From positions 1-51,004 of the forward strand of contig VXOJ01000033.1 in NCBI GenBank assembly GCA_009840115.1: 51,004 bases of DNA, read 5' to 3'. A program made the position numbers and the translations under genes. The notes under the pieces were generated by a model, which was given only the letters and a program-made list of their open reading frames with translations, searched no databases and was not told where the DNA came from. Source of the DNA: Gemmatimonadales bacterium (lineage in GTDB: Bacteria > Gemmatimonadota > Gemmatimonadetes > Palauibacterales > Palauibacteraceae). Shown one piece after another: positions 33,039 to 42,185 of the stretch. Position 1 is the first letter of the stretch, and each line of letters starts with the position of its first letter.

Positions 33039-33066
33039 GTCGTAAGTTTACGACGTGATGTCGTAA
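33039..33066. promoter_or_regulatory. Dyad operator (candidate BlaI-type binding site)
   Basis: Three copies of a 7-base half-site: GTCGTAA (33039-33045), its complement TTACGAC (33048-33054), and GTCGTAA again (33060-33066). The first two form a palindrome with a 2-base spacer; the second and third form another with a 5-base spacer; first and third are two helical turns (21 bases) apart. The array overlaps the -10 and the spacer of the promoter for the M56/BlaI genes. Binding by the BlaI-family repressor encoded in the same unit is inferred. Confidence 0.7.
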
Positions 33067-33073
33067 CCGTCAA
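33045..33073 (-). promoter_or_regulatory. Promoter of the M56/BlaI operon
   Basis: On the minus strand TTGACG (33068-33073, 5 of 6) and TAAACT (33045-33050, 4 of 6) are separated by exactly 17 bases. The dyad half-sites fall inside the -10 and abut the -35, which suits direct repression. The predicted transcript starts close to 33038, giving about a 55-base leader to ATG 32982. The other side of this ~250-base region holds an AT-rich CTATTCTATAC patch (33179-33189) that may serve the rightward VPS10-like gene. Confidence 0.65.
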
Positions 33074-33279
33074 GCGGAGACACACGGCAAGACGGCGGAG
33101 ACAAGGCGAAGACAAGGCGGAGGCGGGGTCGAGGAGCCGGATTCCGGGGGACCCCGTTTCAGATTTCGATGGGTTCATCTATTCTATACGGGCTGTGTGG
33201 TCGGGTGGGGTGGCCGGTACCGGTTCCTTGCCCGGACCGCTCCCTCCCGCGGTACTCCTCCCGAAACGAGGTAAGCGAG

Positions 33280-36200
33280 ATGCGTACGCGCTCAGGGCTC
33301 CCGGTGTCTCTGTCTCTCCTCGCGGTGCTTGCCCTCGCCGCAACCCCCCTTCCCGCGCTGGCCCAGGACGCCGATCTGCAGGCGGCGGTCCAGGCGCTCG
33401 AATGGCGCGAAATCGGACCCACGATCATGGGCGGCCGGGTCGCCGACATCGCCGTCGACGAGGCCGATCCGTCCACCTTCTACGTCGGCGTCGCGACGGG
33501 CGGCGTATGGAAGACGATCAATGGCGGCTCGACGTTCGAGTCCGTGTTCGACGACCAGCTGATGCTCTCCGTCGGGGACATCACCCTCGCCCCCTCGAAC
33601 CCGAACGTCGTGTGGGTCGGTTCAGGAGAGCCGCAGAACCGCCAGTCATCCCCGTGGGGGATGGGCGTGTTCCGGTCGACGGACGCCGGCCGGACCTGGA
33701 CCCACCTCGGGCTCGAAGCGACGCACCACATCTCGCGCATCCAGGTCCATCCGCGGAATCCGGACGTGGCCTATGTGGCGGCGATGGGCCGCCTGTGGGG
33801 CGCGAACCCGGAGCGCGGCGTGTACCGGACGATGGACGGGGGCGAGACGTGGGAACTTGTCCTCCATGTCGACGAACACACGGGCGCGATCGACCTCGCC
33901 ATGGATCCCGGCGATCCGATGACGCTGTTCGCGGCCATGTACCAGCGGCAGCGGACGCTGTGGGGCTTCAACGGAGGCGGACCCGGGGGCGGCATCTACC
34001 GGACGATGGACGGCGGCGACAACTGGACGAAGCTCGCCGGCGGCCTGCCGGAGGGTGACGTGGGCCGCATCGGGCTCGACATCTACCGGCGCGACGGGAA
34101 CCTCGTCTGGGCGATCGTCGAAGCCGACGCGCGCGCCCCGGGACAGGGCTTCGGTGCCCAGGAAGACGCCGACCGCAAGACGGGGACCTACAAGTCGACC
34201 GACCGCGGCGAGACGTGGGTGCAGACGAGCACGACGAACAACCGTCCCATGTACTACAGCCAGATCCGCATCGACCCGAACGATCCCGAGCGGCTCTACC
34301 TGGGCGGTTCGAGTCTGTACCGCACCTCGGACGGGGGGTACAACTTCACGCCGGACGCGGCCTCCGAGGTCCACTCCGACCACCACGCGCTGTGGATCAA
34401 CCCGGCGAACTCCGACCACCTGATCCTCGGCGGCGACGGCGGCGTCTCGATCAGCTGGGACCGCTCCGACAACTGGCGCCAGCTGACGAACCTGCCCCTC
34501 GCGCAGTTCTACGAGATCGGCGTCGACAACCGCGACCCCTATCACGTGTGCGGCGGCCTCCAGGACAACGGCTCCTGGTGCGGCCCCTCGGACACCTGGT
34601 CCAACCAGGGGATCCGGACCCGCGACTGGTACAACGTGGGGAGCGGCGACGGCTACTTCACCGTCCTCCATCCGAACGGCGAGGAGATGATCGCGGAGTC
34701 CCAGAACGGGAACCCCATGCGCGTGAACCTCAAGACCGGCGAGCGGCTGCGGATGCGTCCGCTGGGACGCCCGGAGGGGGATGACGAGGATCTGCCCGAG
34801 TTCCGGTGGAACTGGGACACGCCGGTCGAGGTGTCGCCGAGCGACCCGAACACGGTCTACTACGGGTCCAACGTCGTGTTCAAGACGCCCGACTACGGCC
34901 AGACGTGGGAGCAGATCTCGCCGGACCTGACGAAGAACATCGACCGCGAGACGCTCTCGATCATGGGCGTCCTCGGCTCCGAGCCGATGATGTCGGCCAA
35001 CGACGGGACATCGAGCTTCGGCAACATGATCTCGATCGAGGAGTCGCCGCTCGATCCGATGGTCGTGTACGCGGGCACCGACGACGGGAACCTGCAGGTG
35101 ACGCGGGACGGCGGCGGAACGTGGACGAACGTGGCGCCGAACATGCCGGGCGTGCCCGACCAGCTGTACATGACGCGCATCGTGGCTTCGCACGCCGACG
35201 CGGGGACGGTGTGGGTCGCGGGGGACAACCACCGCAACGACGACATGGCCCCGTACCTGTACGTCTCGAACGACTTCGGCGAGTCTTGGCGGGTGGTCCG
35301 GGACGGGATCCCGGACGGCTGGTCGCTGAACGCGCTGGCGCAGCACCACCGCGCCGCGAACCTCCTCTTCGCCGGCAACGAGATCGGGACCTACTTCTCG
35401 ATCGACGCGGGGAACTCGTGGCAGCCGCTGCTGCGGAACATGCCGCCCGCGCCGGTGGACGACATCAAGATCCAGGAGCGCGAGAACGACCTCGTGATCG
35501 GCACGCACGGGCGCGGCATCTGGATCATGGAGGACATCACGCCGCTCGAGGAGCTGAGCCAGGCCGTGCTCGCCTCCGAGGCGCACCTCTTCTCGACGCA
35601 GTCGGCCGTCGCCTACAACCCCTACACGCCGCAGGGCTGGACGCCGGGCGTGTGGGAGGCGGACAACCCGCCGCAGGGCGCCCGCATCCGCTACTGGCTG
35701 GGGAGCGACCTGCCGGACGCCCCGACGGCCGACGAGGAAGGCGGCGAGAGCGGCGAGCGGATCGTCACCGGCGGTCCGTCCGCGAACGGCGATGACCTGG
35801 CGCCGATGCCCGCGATGGCGGGCAAGGCGGCGATCACGATCCTCGACTCCGACGGCTCCGTCATCCGCGAACTCGAGGGCGGCGGCGACCGCGGCCTCAA
35901 CGAGGTGATCTGGGATCTGCGCTACGAGCCCCCACCGGCGCCGCCGGGCGGGGGAGGGTTCTTCTTCCGGGCCGGCAGCGTGGCGCCGAAGGTTCTCCCG
36001 GGCACGTACACGGCGCGACTGGATGCAGCGGGACAGACGCTCGAGACGGCGGTCACGGTACGGCTCGACCCGCGCGTGAACATCAGCCAGGGCGACCTCA
36101 TGGCGCGCCAGGAGGCACTCATGAGCGCCTACGCGCTCGCGAAGCCGACGAATGAAGGGCTGCAGGCCGCGGCCCGCCTGCGCGGCCACCTGTCCGATGT

Positions 36201-36531
36201 CGAGGCGCAGCTCGAGGGCCACGATGTGGCCGAGTCGCTGACGGCGGAAGTCGAGGCCATCGGCGAGGAGCTGGACGAGATCGGTGACGAACTCGACACG
36301 GCCCGAGGGGGCGCCGGCGTGTCCGGCGGTCTGTCGGGCTACCACACGGCGCCGACGGCGGACATGCTCTACCAGCTCGAGCGCGGCTGGGGCGCGCTGC
36401 CCGGCGCCATCGACCGGCTGAACGCCCTCATCGAGGACCGCATGCCGGCGCTCTTCTCGGCCGTGCAGGCGGCCGGGGTCGGTCCCGACCTCGGCGATCC
36501 GGTACAGGTCCCGATGCCGCCGATGCGCTGA
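33280..36531 (+). CDS. Sortilin/VPS10-like BNR-repeat secreted protein
   Basis: 1083 residues. Signal peptide (SLSLLAVLALAATPLPALA), then a large propeller with BNR/Asp-box motifs: ATGGVWKTINGGSTFES, VFRSTDAGRTWTHL, YRTMDGGETWELV, TYKSTDRGETWVQT, YVSNDFGESWRVV, FSIDAGNSWQPL. This is the VPS10/sortilin-like propeller found in Gemmatimonadota and Bacteroidota. The last third (about 780-1083) is distinct: an immunoglobulin-like region (PGTYTARLDAAGQTLETAVT) and a helical tail. Such proteins may bind or cleave peptides or glycans; activity unproven. Start ATG 33280 follows GAGGT at about eight bases; a longer frame to 33169 adds non-signal residues. It is followed by hairpins (36553-36625) and the M14 gene. 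Confidence 0.93.
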   Translation: MRTRSGLPVSLSLLAVLALAATPLPALAQDADLQAAVQALEWREIGPTIMGGRVADIAVDEADPSTFYVGVATGGVWKTINGGSTFESVFDDQLMLSVGDITLAPSNPNVVWVGSGEPQNRQSSPWGMGVFRSTDAGRTWTHLGLEATHHISRIQVHPRNPDVAYVAAMGRLWGANPERGVYRTMDGGETWELVLHVDEHTGAIDLAMDPGDPMTLFAAMYQRQRTLWGFNGGGPGGGIYRTMDGGDNWTKLAGGLPEGDVGRIGLDIYRRDGNLVWAIVEADARAPGQGFGAQEDADRKTGTYKSTDRGETWVQTSTTNNRPMYYSQIRIDPNDPERLYLGGSSLYRTSDGGYNFTPDAASEVHSDHHALWINPANSDHLILGGDGGVSISWDRSDNWRQLTNLPLAQFYEIGVDNRDPYHVCGGLQDNGSWCGPSDTWSNQGIRTRDWYNVGSGDGYFTVLHPNGEEMIAESQNGNPMRVNLKTGERLRMRPLGRPEGDDEDLPEFRWNWDTPVEVSPSDPNTVYYGSNVVFKTPDYGQTWEQISPDLTKNIDRETLSIMGVLGSEPMMSANDGTSSFGNMISIEESPLDPMVVYAGTDDGNLQVTRDGGGTWTNVAPNMPGVPDQLYMTRIVASHADAGTVWVAGDNHRNDDMAPYLYVSNDFGESWRVVRDGIPDGWSLNALAQHHRAANLLFAGNEIGTYFSIDAGNSWQPLLRNMPPAPVDDIKIQERENDLVIGTHGRGIWIMEDITPLEELSQAVLASEAHLFSTQSAVAYNPYTPQGWTPGVWEADNPPQGARIRYWLGSDLPDAPTADEEGGESGERIVTGGPSANGDDLAPMPAMAGKAAITILDSDGSVIRELEGGGDRGLNEVIWDLRYEPPPAPPGGGGFFFRAGSVAPKVLPGTYTARLDAAGQTLETAVTVRLDPRVNISQGDLMARQEALMSAYALAKPTNEGLQAAARLRGHLSDVEAQLEGHDVAESLTAEVEAIGEELDEIGDELDTARGGAGVSGGLSGYHTAPTADMLYQLERGWGALPGAIDRLNALIEDRMPALFSAVQAAGVGPDLGDPVQVPMPPMR

Positions 36532-36552
36532 CGCGGCCGCCGGACTGCCAGG

Positions 36553-36625
36553 GCCGGGAGTTAACCCGGCTCCAGCCGAAGCCGCCCGCCGCACGCCCGG
36601 AAGATCGGGCGCGCCGGCGGGCGGC
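36553..36625 (+). terminator. Pair of strong GC hairpins after the VPS10-like gene
   Basis: GCCGGG-AGTTAA-CCCGGC (36553-36570) is a six-pair stem 21 bases after the stop. Then GCCGCCCGCCG (36581-36591) and CGGCGGGCGGC (36615-36625) form an 11-pair stem enclosing CGCCCG/CGGGCG (36594-36611). No T-tract follows, so these may end transcription or protect the 3' end. A new promoter lies directly downstream. Confidence 0.5.
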
Positions 36626-36647
36626 GGCGCTTCCGGGGCGGCGTGCT

Positions 36648-36677
36648 TTGGCTTCCCGGGCACGCCGTCGCCATAAT
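36648..36677 (+). promoter_or_regulatory. Promoter of the M14 carboxypeptidase gene
   Basis: TTGGCT (36648-36653, 4 of 6) and CATAAT (36672-36677, 5 of 6) with an 18-base spacer, in GC-rich surroundings. Expected start near 36684, a 39-base leader with AAGGAGAG nine bases before ATG 36723. Confidence 0.5.
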
Positions 36678-36722
36678 GGGCGCCGCAACTCTGCACACGA
36701 TCTGCGCAAGGAGAGTCCGCAC

Positions 36723-39524
36723 ATGTCGTTCTTCGCCCCCAATCGGGCTTCGGCCCGCGGCATCCTGACCGCCGCCACGATCGTCCTCGGCGTCGTGACC
36801 GCGCGGCCCGGCCTCGCGCAGGAGCTGACGACCCCGGAGGCCTTCTTCGGCCACGAGATCGGCGCCGACTACGAACTGCCGGACTACGGCGACCTCTCCC
36901 GCTACTGGGAGACGCTGGCCGCCGAGTCCCCGCGCATGACGCTGCAGTCGATCGGGACGACGGCCGAGGGCCGCGACCAGCTCATGGCGATCGTCACCTC
37001 GCCCGAGAACCACGCGAACCTCGACGAATACCGGGAGATTTCCGCCCGCCTCGCGCTCGCCAGGGGCGTGACCGAGGAGGAAGCGAGAGAACTCGCCCGG
37101 CGCGGAAAGGCCATCGTGTGGATCGACGGCGGCCTCCACGCCACGGAGGTGCTGGGCGCGCAGCAGCTCATGGAGACGCTGTGGCAGTTCGTGAGCGGGA
37201 CCGACGACGAGACGATGCGGATCCTCGACGACGTCATCATCCTCTTCGTCCACGCGAACCCCGACGGCATGGACCTCGTCTCGAACTGGTACACGCGGAA
37301 CGAGGAGAAGACGGAGCGCTCCACGCGCGGGATCCCCGTCCTCTACCAGAAGTACGTGGGGCACGACAACAACCGGGATTTCTACACGTCCTTCCAGCCG
37401 GAATCCGAGAACATGAACCGGCAGATGTACCGGACGTGGTATCCGCAGATCGTCTACAACCACCACCAGACGGGACCCACCGGGACCGTGCTCTTCGCGC
37501 CCCCGTTCCGCGATCCCTTCAACTACAACATCGACCCGATGGTCATCACCGGGATCGATCTCGTGGGCTCCGCCATGCACTCGCGCTTCACGGAGGAGGG
37601 GAAGCCGGGAGCGACGCGGCGGCGCGGGGCGAACTACTCGACGTGGTGGAACGGCGGCCTGCGCACGACACCCTACTTCAAGAACATGATCGGGCTCCTC
37701 ACGGAAACGATCGGGAACCCGACCCCGATGGAGATCCCGCTGATTCTCGAGCGGGTGCTGCCCAACGACAATCTGCCGGCCCCGATCGAACCGCAGCCGT
37801 GGCACTTCCGACAGTCCGTCGACTATTCGGTGACCGCGAACAAGGCGGTGCTCGACGTCGCCTCCCGCTACCGCGAGACGTTCCTCTACCGCATCTGGCG
37901 CATGGGGATGAACTCGATCGAGCGCGGCAGCAAGGACAGCTGGACGATCCATCCCCGGCGGGTGGAGTGGCTGCGCGAGGAGATGCGCGCCGGGGCGGCG
38001 GAGACCGACTTCGCCCGTAACGTGGGTGGCTTCGGCGGCAGCCGCGGCACGCGCGCGGAGTACGACAGGCTGTTCGAGCCCGACCTGCGCGATCCCCGCG
38101 GGTACATCCTCCCATCGGACCAGGCCGACTTTCCGACCGCGACGAAGTTCGTGAATGCGCTGCTCGAGGGCGGCGTAATCGTGGAGCGGGCGACATCCGA
38201 CTTCACCGTCGAAGGGAAGGAGTATCCCGCGGGCTCCTACGTGGTGCGGGCCGCGCAGGCCTTCCGGCCGCACGTCCTCGACATGTTCGAGCCGCAGGAC
38301 CACCCGGATGACTTTCTCTTCCCCGGGGCAGCCCCGACGCCGCCGTACGACAACGCGGGGTGGACGCTCGCGGTGCAGATGGGGGTGGAGTTCGACCGCA
38401 TCCTGGAGGGCTTCGACGGACCGTTCGAGGAGATCGGGGAGTGGAACGCGAGCCCCATGGCGGGGACGGTCGCGGACGCCGACGGGGCGGACGGTTTCGT
38501 GTTCGGTCACGAGGCGAACGACGCGTTCACGGCCATCAACCGACTGCAGGCTTCGGGACACGAGGTCTACTGGCTCACGTCGCCGCTGCGCGAGGGTGGG
38601 CAAATGCACCCGGCCGGCACGTTCTACGTGAAGAGCCGCCGCGGCACGACCGACGCGGTCGCGTCGCTGGCCGCCGATCTGGGGATCGACTTCCAGGGCC
38701 TGGAAAACGATCCGAACGTGGACGCCCTGCGCCTCGAGGCGCCCCGGATCGCGCTCTGGGACACGTACGGCGGCTCCATGCCGTCCGGCTGGATCCGCTG
38801 GATCCTCGAGCAGTTCGAGTACGCTGACTTCGAACTCGTCTTCCCGCAGCGGCTCGACGCGGGAGATCTGCGCGACGACTACGACGTCATCATCTTCCCG
38901 CAGGGCGCCATCGGCTCGCGGTTCCAGTTCGGAGGAGGCGGCGCGCCGGCTCCGGAGACGATTCCCGAGGAGTACCACGACCGGCTCGGCCGGGTCACCT
39001 CCGATGCGACGACGCCGGCGCTGATCGAATTCCTCGAGGACGGCGGTTCGATCGTCACCATCGGCGGTTCGACGGCCCTCGGGGCGGAGCTCGGGCTCCC
39101 GCTCGAGGACCATCTGGTCAAGGACGGCGAGGCGCTGGGCCGGGAGGAGTACTACGTCCCCGGGTCGATTCTGGAGGTCACGGTGGACAACTCGCGGCTC
39201 GTTGCCACGGGGGTTCCTTCGACGCTCGCGGTATCGTTCAACAACAGCCCCGTGTTCGGCGCATCGGCGCTGGCGGCGAGGAACGACGGAGCGAACGGGG
39301 TGACGCCACTCGCCTGGTTCGAGACGGACAAGCCCCTCATCAGCGGCTGGGCGTGGGGTCAGGAGCACCTCCAGGGCGGTGTGACGATGGCGGAAGCGAA
39401 GGTGGGCAACGGGCATCTGTACCTGTTCGGCCCGCTCGTCACGCGGCGTGCGCAGCCGCACGGCACCTTCAAGTTCCTGTTCAACGCGATCGCCCTCTCG
39501 TCCGCCGAGCCGGATCGGCCGTAG
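36723..39524 (+). CDS. Secreted M14-family zinc carboxypeptidase
   Basis: 933 residues. Signal peptide (ASARGILTAATIVLGVVTAR, ending LAQ). The carboxypeptidase domain occupies about 25-360: SIGTTAEGRDQLMAI, first zinc ligands H139 and E142 (DGGLHATEVLG), third ligand likely H247 or H248 (IVYNHHQTGP), and the general-base Glu E328 (GLLTETIG). The rest is a long C-terminal part with DJ-1/ThuA-like alternating strands and helices (RIALWDTYGGSMPSGWIRWI, YDVIIFPQGAIGSRF, GSIVTIGGSTALG), as in the large M14 proteins of Gemmatimonadota. It should cleave C-terminal residues from peptides outside the cytoplasm. Start ATG 36723; the longer frame to 36648 overlaps the promoter. Confidence 0.94.
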   Translation: MSFFAPNRASARGILTAATIVLGVVTARPGLAQELTTPEAFFGHEIGADYELPDYGDLSRYWETLAAESPRMTLQSIGTTAEGRDQLMAIVTSPENHANLDEYREISARLALARGVTEEEARELARRGKAIVWIDGGLHATEVLGAQQLMETLWQFVSGTDDETMRILDDVIILFVHANPDGMDLVSNWYTRNEEKTERSTRGIPVLYQKYVGHDNNRDFYTSFQPESENMNRQMYRTWYPQIVYNHHQTGPTGTVLFAPPFRDPFNYNIDPMVITGIDLVGSAMHSRFTEEGKPGATRRRGANYSTWWNGGLRTTPYFKNMIGLLTETIGNPTPMEIPLILERVLPNDNLPAPIEPQPWHFRQSVDYSVTANKAVLDVASRYRETFLYRIWRMGMNSIERGSKDSWTIHPRRVEWLREEMRAGAAETDFARNVGGFGGSRGTRAEYDRLFEPDLRDPRGYILPSDQADFPTATKFVNALLEGGVIVERATSDFTVEGKEYPAGSYVVRAAQAFRPHVLDMFEPQDHPDDFLFPGAAPTPPYDNAGWTLAVQMGVEFDRILEGFDGPFEEIGEWNASPMAGTVADADGADGFVFGHEANDAFTAINRLQASGHEVYWLTSPLREGGQMHPAGTFYVKSRRGTTDAVASLAADLGIDFQGLENDPNVDALRLEAPRIALWDTYGGSMPSGWIRWILEQFEYADFELVFPQRLDAGDLRDDYDVIIFPQGAIGSRFQFGGGGAPAPETIPEEYHDRLGRVTSDATTPALIEFLEDGGSIVTIGGSTALGAELGLPLEDHLVKDGEALGREEYYVPGSILEVTVDNSRLVATGVPSTLAVSFNNSPVFGASALAARNDGANGVTPLAWFETDKPLISGWAWGQEHLQGGVTMAEAKVGNGHLYLFGPLVTRRAQPHGTFKFLFNAIALSSAEPDRP

Positions 39525-39553
39525 GCGCCGCTGGATCCGACGGAGGGGGCCGC

Positions 39554-40432
39554 ATGAGCCGCGAGCCGCCTGCCCTCTCCGTCATCCTGAGCACGTACGA
39601 GGCGCCGGACGAGTTGGAACGCGCGCTCTGGGGCTACTCGGTACAGACGTGCCCTGAGTTCGAGGTGGTCGTCGCGGACGACGGCTCGGGGGCGGAGACG
39701 CTCGATCGGATCGAGCGTCTGCGGGCGGCGACCGGTGTCGCGGTCTCCCACGTCCGGCAGGAAGACGACGGGTTCCGGAAGTGTCGGATCCTGAACCGCG
39801 CGATCGTCGAGGCCCGCGGAGACTACCTCATCCTCAGCGACGGCGACTGCATCCCCCGCGACGACTTCGTGGATACGCACGCGCGGCTCGCCAGGCCGGG
39901 GTTCTTCGTATCGGGCGGGAGGGTTCGCCTCTCGAGCGCGGCCGGAACGCGGATCGAGAAAGAAGATGTTCTGGACGGCTCGTTGTTCGAGTCGCCGTGG
40001 CTCCATGAGCAACGAGCGCTGAGCCGGTGGCGCGACCGGAGCAAACTCACCCGCTCGCCGCGTCGCGCCGCGTGGCTCGATCGCCTGACGACCACGCGAG
40101 CGACGTGGAACGGGCACAACGCCTCGGCCTGGAAGACCGACCTCCTGCGCGTGAACGGCTTCGACGAGCGCATGACGTACCCGGTCGAGGACCGCGAACT
40201 CGGCGAGCGTCTCCGCAACGCCCGGATTCGCCCCCTCCAGGCCCGGCATCGGGCGGTGTGCGCGCACGTCGAGCACGACCGGCCGTGGCTCGATCCCGAA
40301 GCGCAGGCGAGAAACGAACGGCTGCGCGCCGAAACCCGCGGGGTGCCCCGGCCGCTCCGCATCTTCCCGGGTTTCGCGCGCGGGCGCGACTGGACGGAGC
40401 ACGGGATTCGGAAGGGCCCCCGACGGCCTTAG
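39554..40432 (+). CDS. Glycosyltransferase family 2
   Basis: 292 residues. GT-A fold: the nucleotide-sugar strand ALSVILSTYEAPDELERALW, VVVADDGSG, the metal-binding D96-G-D98 (LILSDGDCIPRDDF), the acceptor-side W-N-G-H-N-A region, FDERMTYPVEDRELGERLRN, and a C-terminal tail rich in Arg. It transfers a sugar to a glycan or lipid acceptor, probably at the cytoplasmic face. Start ATG 39554 with GGAGGG. It is a paralogue of the leftward GT2 at 40429-41253, with which its stop codon overlaps (convergent). It follows the M14 gene by 29 bases; the two may share a transcript but are unlikely to be functionally related. Confidence 0.92.
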   Translation: MSREPPALSVILSTYEAPDELERALWGYSVQTCPEFEVVVADDGSGAETLDRIERLRAATGVAVSHVRQEDDGFRKCRILNRAIVEARGDYLILSDGDCIPRDDFVDTHARLARPGFFVSGGRVRLSSAAGTRIEKEDVLDGSLFESPWLHEQRALSRWRDRSKLTRSPRRAAWLDRLTTTRATWNGHNASAWKTDLLRVNGFDERMTYPVEDRELGERLRNARIRPLQARHRAVCAHVEHDRPWLDPEAQARNERLRAETRGVPRPLRIFPGFARGRDWTEHGIRKGPRRP

Positions 40433-41253
40433 CCGTAGCCGTCGATTCCCCGTTGGGCGCGGACCGTGTCGGAGCGGAGACGGCGCTCGAGGCGCTCCCG
40501 GCTCGCCGGGTCGGGTGGGCGCATCTCATGCCAGAGGTGCAGAACCGGGACGGCGTAGCGGCCCTCCTTGCGTCGCACGCCGTTCCGGATGAGGCGGACG
40601 ACGAGATCGTTGTCCTCGAACCCCCACGCCTCGAAGCCTTCGTCGAACCCGTTCACCGCAAGGAGGTCCGAGCGCCACAGGGCAAGGTTGCACCCCTTGA
40701 CCCCATGCCACCGGCGCGGCGACATCCGGCGCAGAGGTCCCAGCGGCACGCGCAGCAGCGGCGTGAAGCGGTCCACGCGTCCCCGGAACCACTCGACGAG
40801 CCAGCGCATGGCGCCCCACCGCTCGATTGCCGCCGCCCTCCGCGCGATCGCGAACCGCGAGAGTCCCGGGTCGAGCCGCACGCGGCTGCCGTGGACGAAA
40901 TGCCCCGGCGCGGCGAGCGAAGCGTGTCTCTCCACATAATCCGGCCGCACGAGACAGTCCCCGTCGAGAAAGATGAGGTACGGCCGTTCGGTCGCGGCGG
41001 CGGCCCGGTTCCGGATCGCGGCCAGCCGATACCCGCGGTCCTCCTGCCGGACGTGCCGCAGGTCGAGGCCGGAGGCCTCCGCGAACCGCTCGACGAGTTC
41101 GCGCGTGTCCGGGCCGGAACCGTCGTCCGCCACGACGATCTCGAACCGGCGGTACGTCTGTTCGGCGAGACTCCGCAGCACCGCGTCGAGGGCGTCGGGC
41201 CGCTCGTAGGTCGAGACGATGACCGCGATGCCGGGGCCGCCGCTCGCTTTCAT
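40429..41253 (-). CDS. Glycosyltransferase family 2 (second paralogue)
   Basis: 274 residues; aligned throughout with 39554-40432: IAVIVSTYERPDALDAVLRS, IVVADDGSG, D97-G-D99 (LIFLDGDCLVRPDY), HVRQEDRGYRLAAIRNRAAA, and the galactosyltransferase-type motif WGFEDNDLVVRLIRNG in place of VEDRELGERLRN. Cytoplasmic GT2 with an acceptor not identifiable from sequence. The ATG overlaps the sulfotransferase stop by 4 bases, so it is the last gene of a coupled three-gene unit (fusion, sulfotransferase, this gene). The end overlaps the convergent paralogue by two or three bases. Confidence 0.92.
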   Translation of the reverse strand: MKASGGPGIAVIVSTYERPDALDAVLRSLAEQTYRRFEIVVADDGSGPDTRELVERFAEASGLDLRHVRQEDRGYRLAAIRNRAAAATERPYLIFLDGDCLVRPDYVERHASLAAPGHFVHGSRVRLDPGLSRFAIARRAAAIERWGAMRWLVEWFRGRVDRFTPLLRVPLGPLRRMSPRRWHGVKGCNLALWRSDLLAVNGFDEGFEAWGFEDNDLVVRLIRNGVRRKEGRYAVPVLHLWHEMRPPDPASRERLERRLRSDTVRAQRGIDGYG

Positions 41254-42185
41254 GCCAGGTATCCCGCGCGCTCCATGACGGGGCCGAAGGCGGCTTCGAT
41301 CCGGGCCGCGTCCGCGGGGTCCATCTCATCCTTCCAACCCTCCGCCTGTCCCCGGCGAACGAACCGCCCCTCGCCGCGGGCTCGCCCCGCGTAGGCCTCC
41401 GCACCGTGGCGCCCCTCCAGGTCTCGCATGGCCTCGAACGACCCGCGCGCCGCCGCCCGGGAGAACCGCTCGGACGTTCCCGCGGGAACGTCTCTCGCAG
41501 GAACCGCACCGATGAAATGCGCCACGCGGCGGAGGGCCGCCTCGCGGTCGGCGGCGAGGTCCTCGTAGCGCACGATGCAGATCCGTTCGCCGCCCTCCGC
41601 GCGTCGGAGCGCGGCCGCCACCTGCCGGTCCCATCGCCTCAGGTGCCGGTGCCAGGCGTCGAACGGTGCGCCACCGGAAAGGTAGCCATCCACGAACCGT
41701 GAGAGCGTCATGGCCCGGTCGTCGAACATCGTCGCGAACATGTGCCAGAAGGAGACCAGGACCGCCCGCGGGTCGCGCACGAGATAAAGGGTTCCGGGAT
41801 AGCGGTGCGGGTAACGGGGATACTCGTTCCGGAACACCCTCGGGTCCGGGAGGTGGTCCCAGGCGGCGATCTCGTGGTCGCGGCCGTGTACGAACGGCAC
41901 GTGGTCGCCGACGTTGTACAGGTTCACGTCCCCGTGTCGATCGTCCGACAGCAACACGGCGAGCATGTAGGCGAGCCAGGTATTCCCCGACTTCGGGTGT
42001 CCCACGAGGAACACATCGGTAGGCCGCAGCGACCGGAGGAACCGAGGCTCCCGCGCCCGGTTCCGCAGCCCGTCGCGCAGCCGGTAGTAGCCGACCCGGC
42101 GCTTGCCGCGACCGAACCAGCGCTTGAAGGCCGGGACCGCGCGCCGCCGGAGCCGGGGCGGGTCGAGCCTCGGCGGCCGGTTCAC
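41250..42185 (-). CDS. Sulfotransferase (PAPS-dependent)
   Basis: 311 residues. PAPS-binding motifs: 5'-phosphosulfate loop VGHPKSGNTW (61-70, Lys65), and 3'-phosphate segment TLYLVRDPRAVLVSFWHMFA. The overall pattern fits PF00685 sulfotransferases (aryl or carbohydrate type). Start: GTG 42185 is supported by a GTGA overlap with the stop of the upstream gene; the extra frame above is Arg/Pro-rich. It places a sulfate group on an acceptor, here probably glycans since GT2 genes flank it on both sides in the same operon. Confidence 0.92.
   Translation of the reverse strand: MNRPPRLDPPRLRRRAVPAFKRWFGRGKRRVGYYRLRDGLRNRAREPRFLRSLRPTDVFLVGHPKSGNTWLAYMLAVLLSDDRHGDVNLYNVGDHVPFVHGRDHEIAAWDHLPDPRVFRNEYPRYPHRYPGTLYLVRDPRAVLVSFWHMFATMFDDRAMTLSRFVDGYLSGGAPFDAWHRHLRRWDRQVAAALRRAEGGERICIVRYEDLAADREAALRRVAHFIGAVPARDVPAGTSERFSRAAARGSFEAMRDLEGRHGAEAYAGRARGEGRFVRRGQAEGWKDEMDPADAARIEAAFGPVMERAGYLA

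Noticed and set aside
31013..33073. Beta-lactam resistance cassette
   Set aside because: BlaI and M56 proteins are present, but there is no beta-lactamase or penicillin-binding sensor motif in or next to the operon.
33646..36696. Long open frame on the minus strand opposite the VPS10-like gene
   Set aside because: Antisense to a gene with clear BNR motifs; the translation is Arg/Val/His/Pro-rich without domains.
36648..36722. Upstream start of the M14 protein
   Set aside because: The frame is open to ATG 36648 but that sequence contains the promoter and gives no signal peptide; ATG 36723 has a good ribosome-binding site.
36561..39461. Long open frame on the minus strand opposite the M14 gene
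   Set aside because: Antisense shadow; the M14 catalytic residues on the plus strand show which frame is real.
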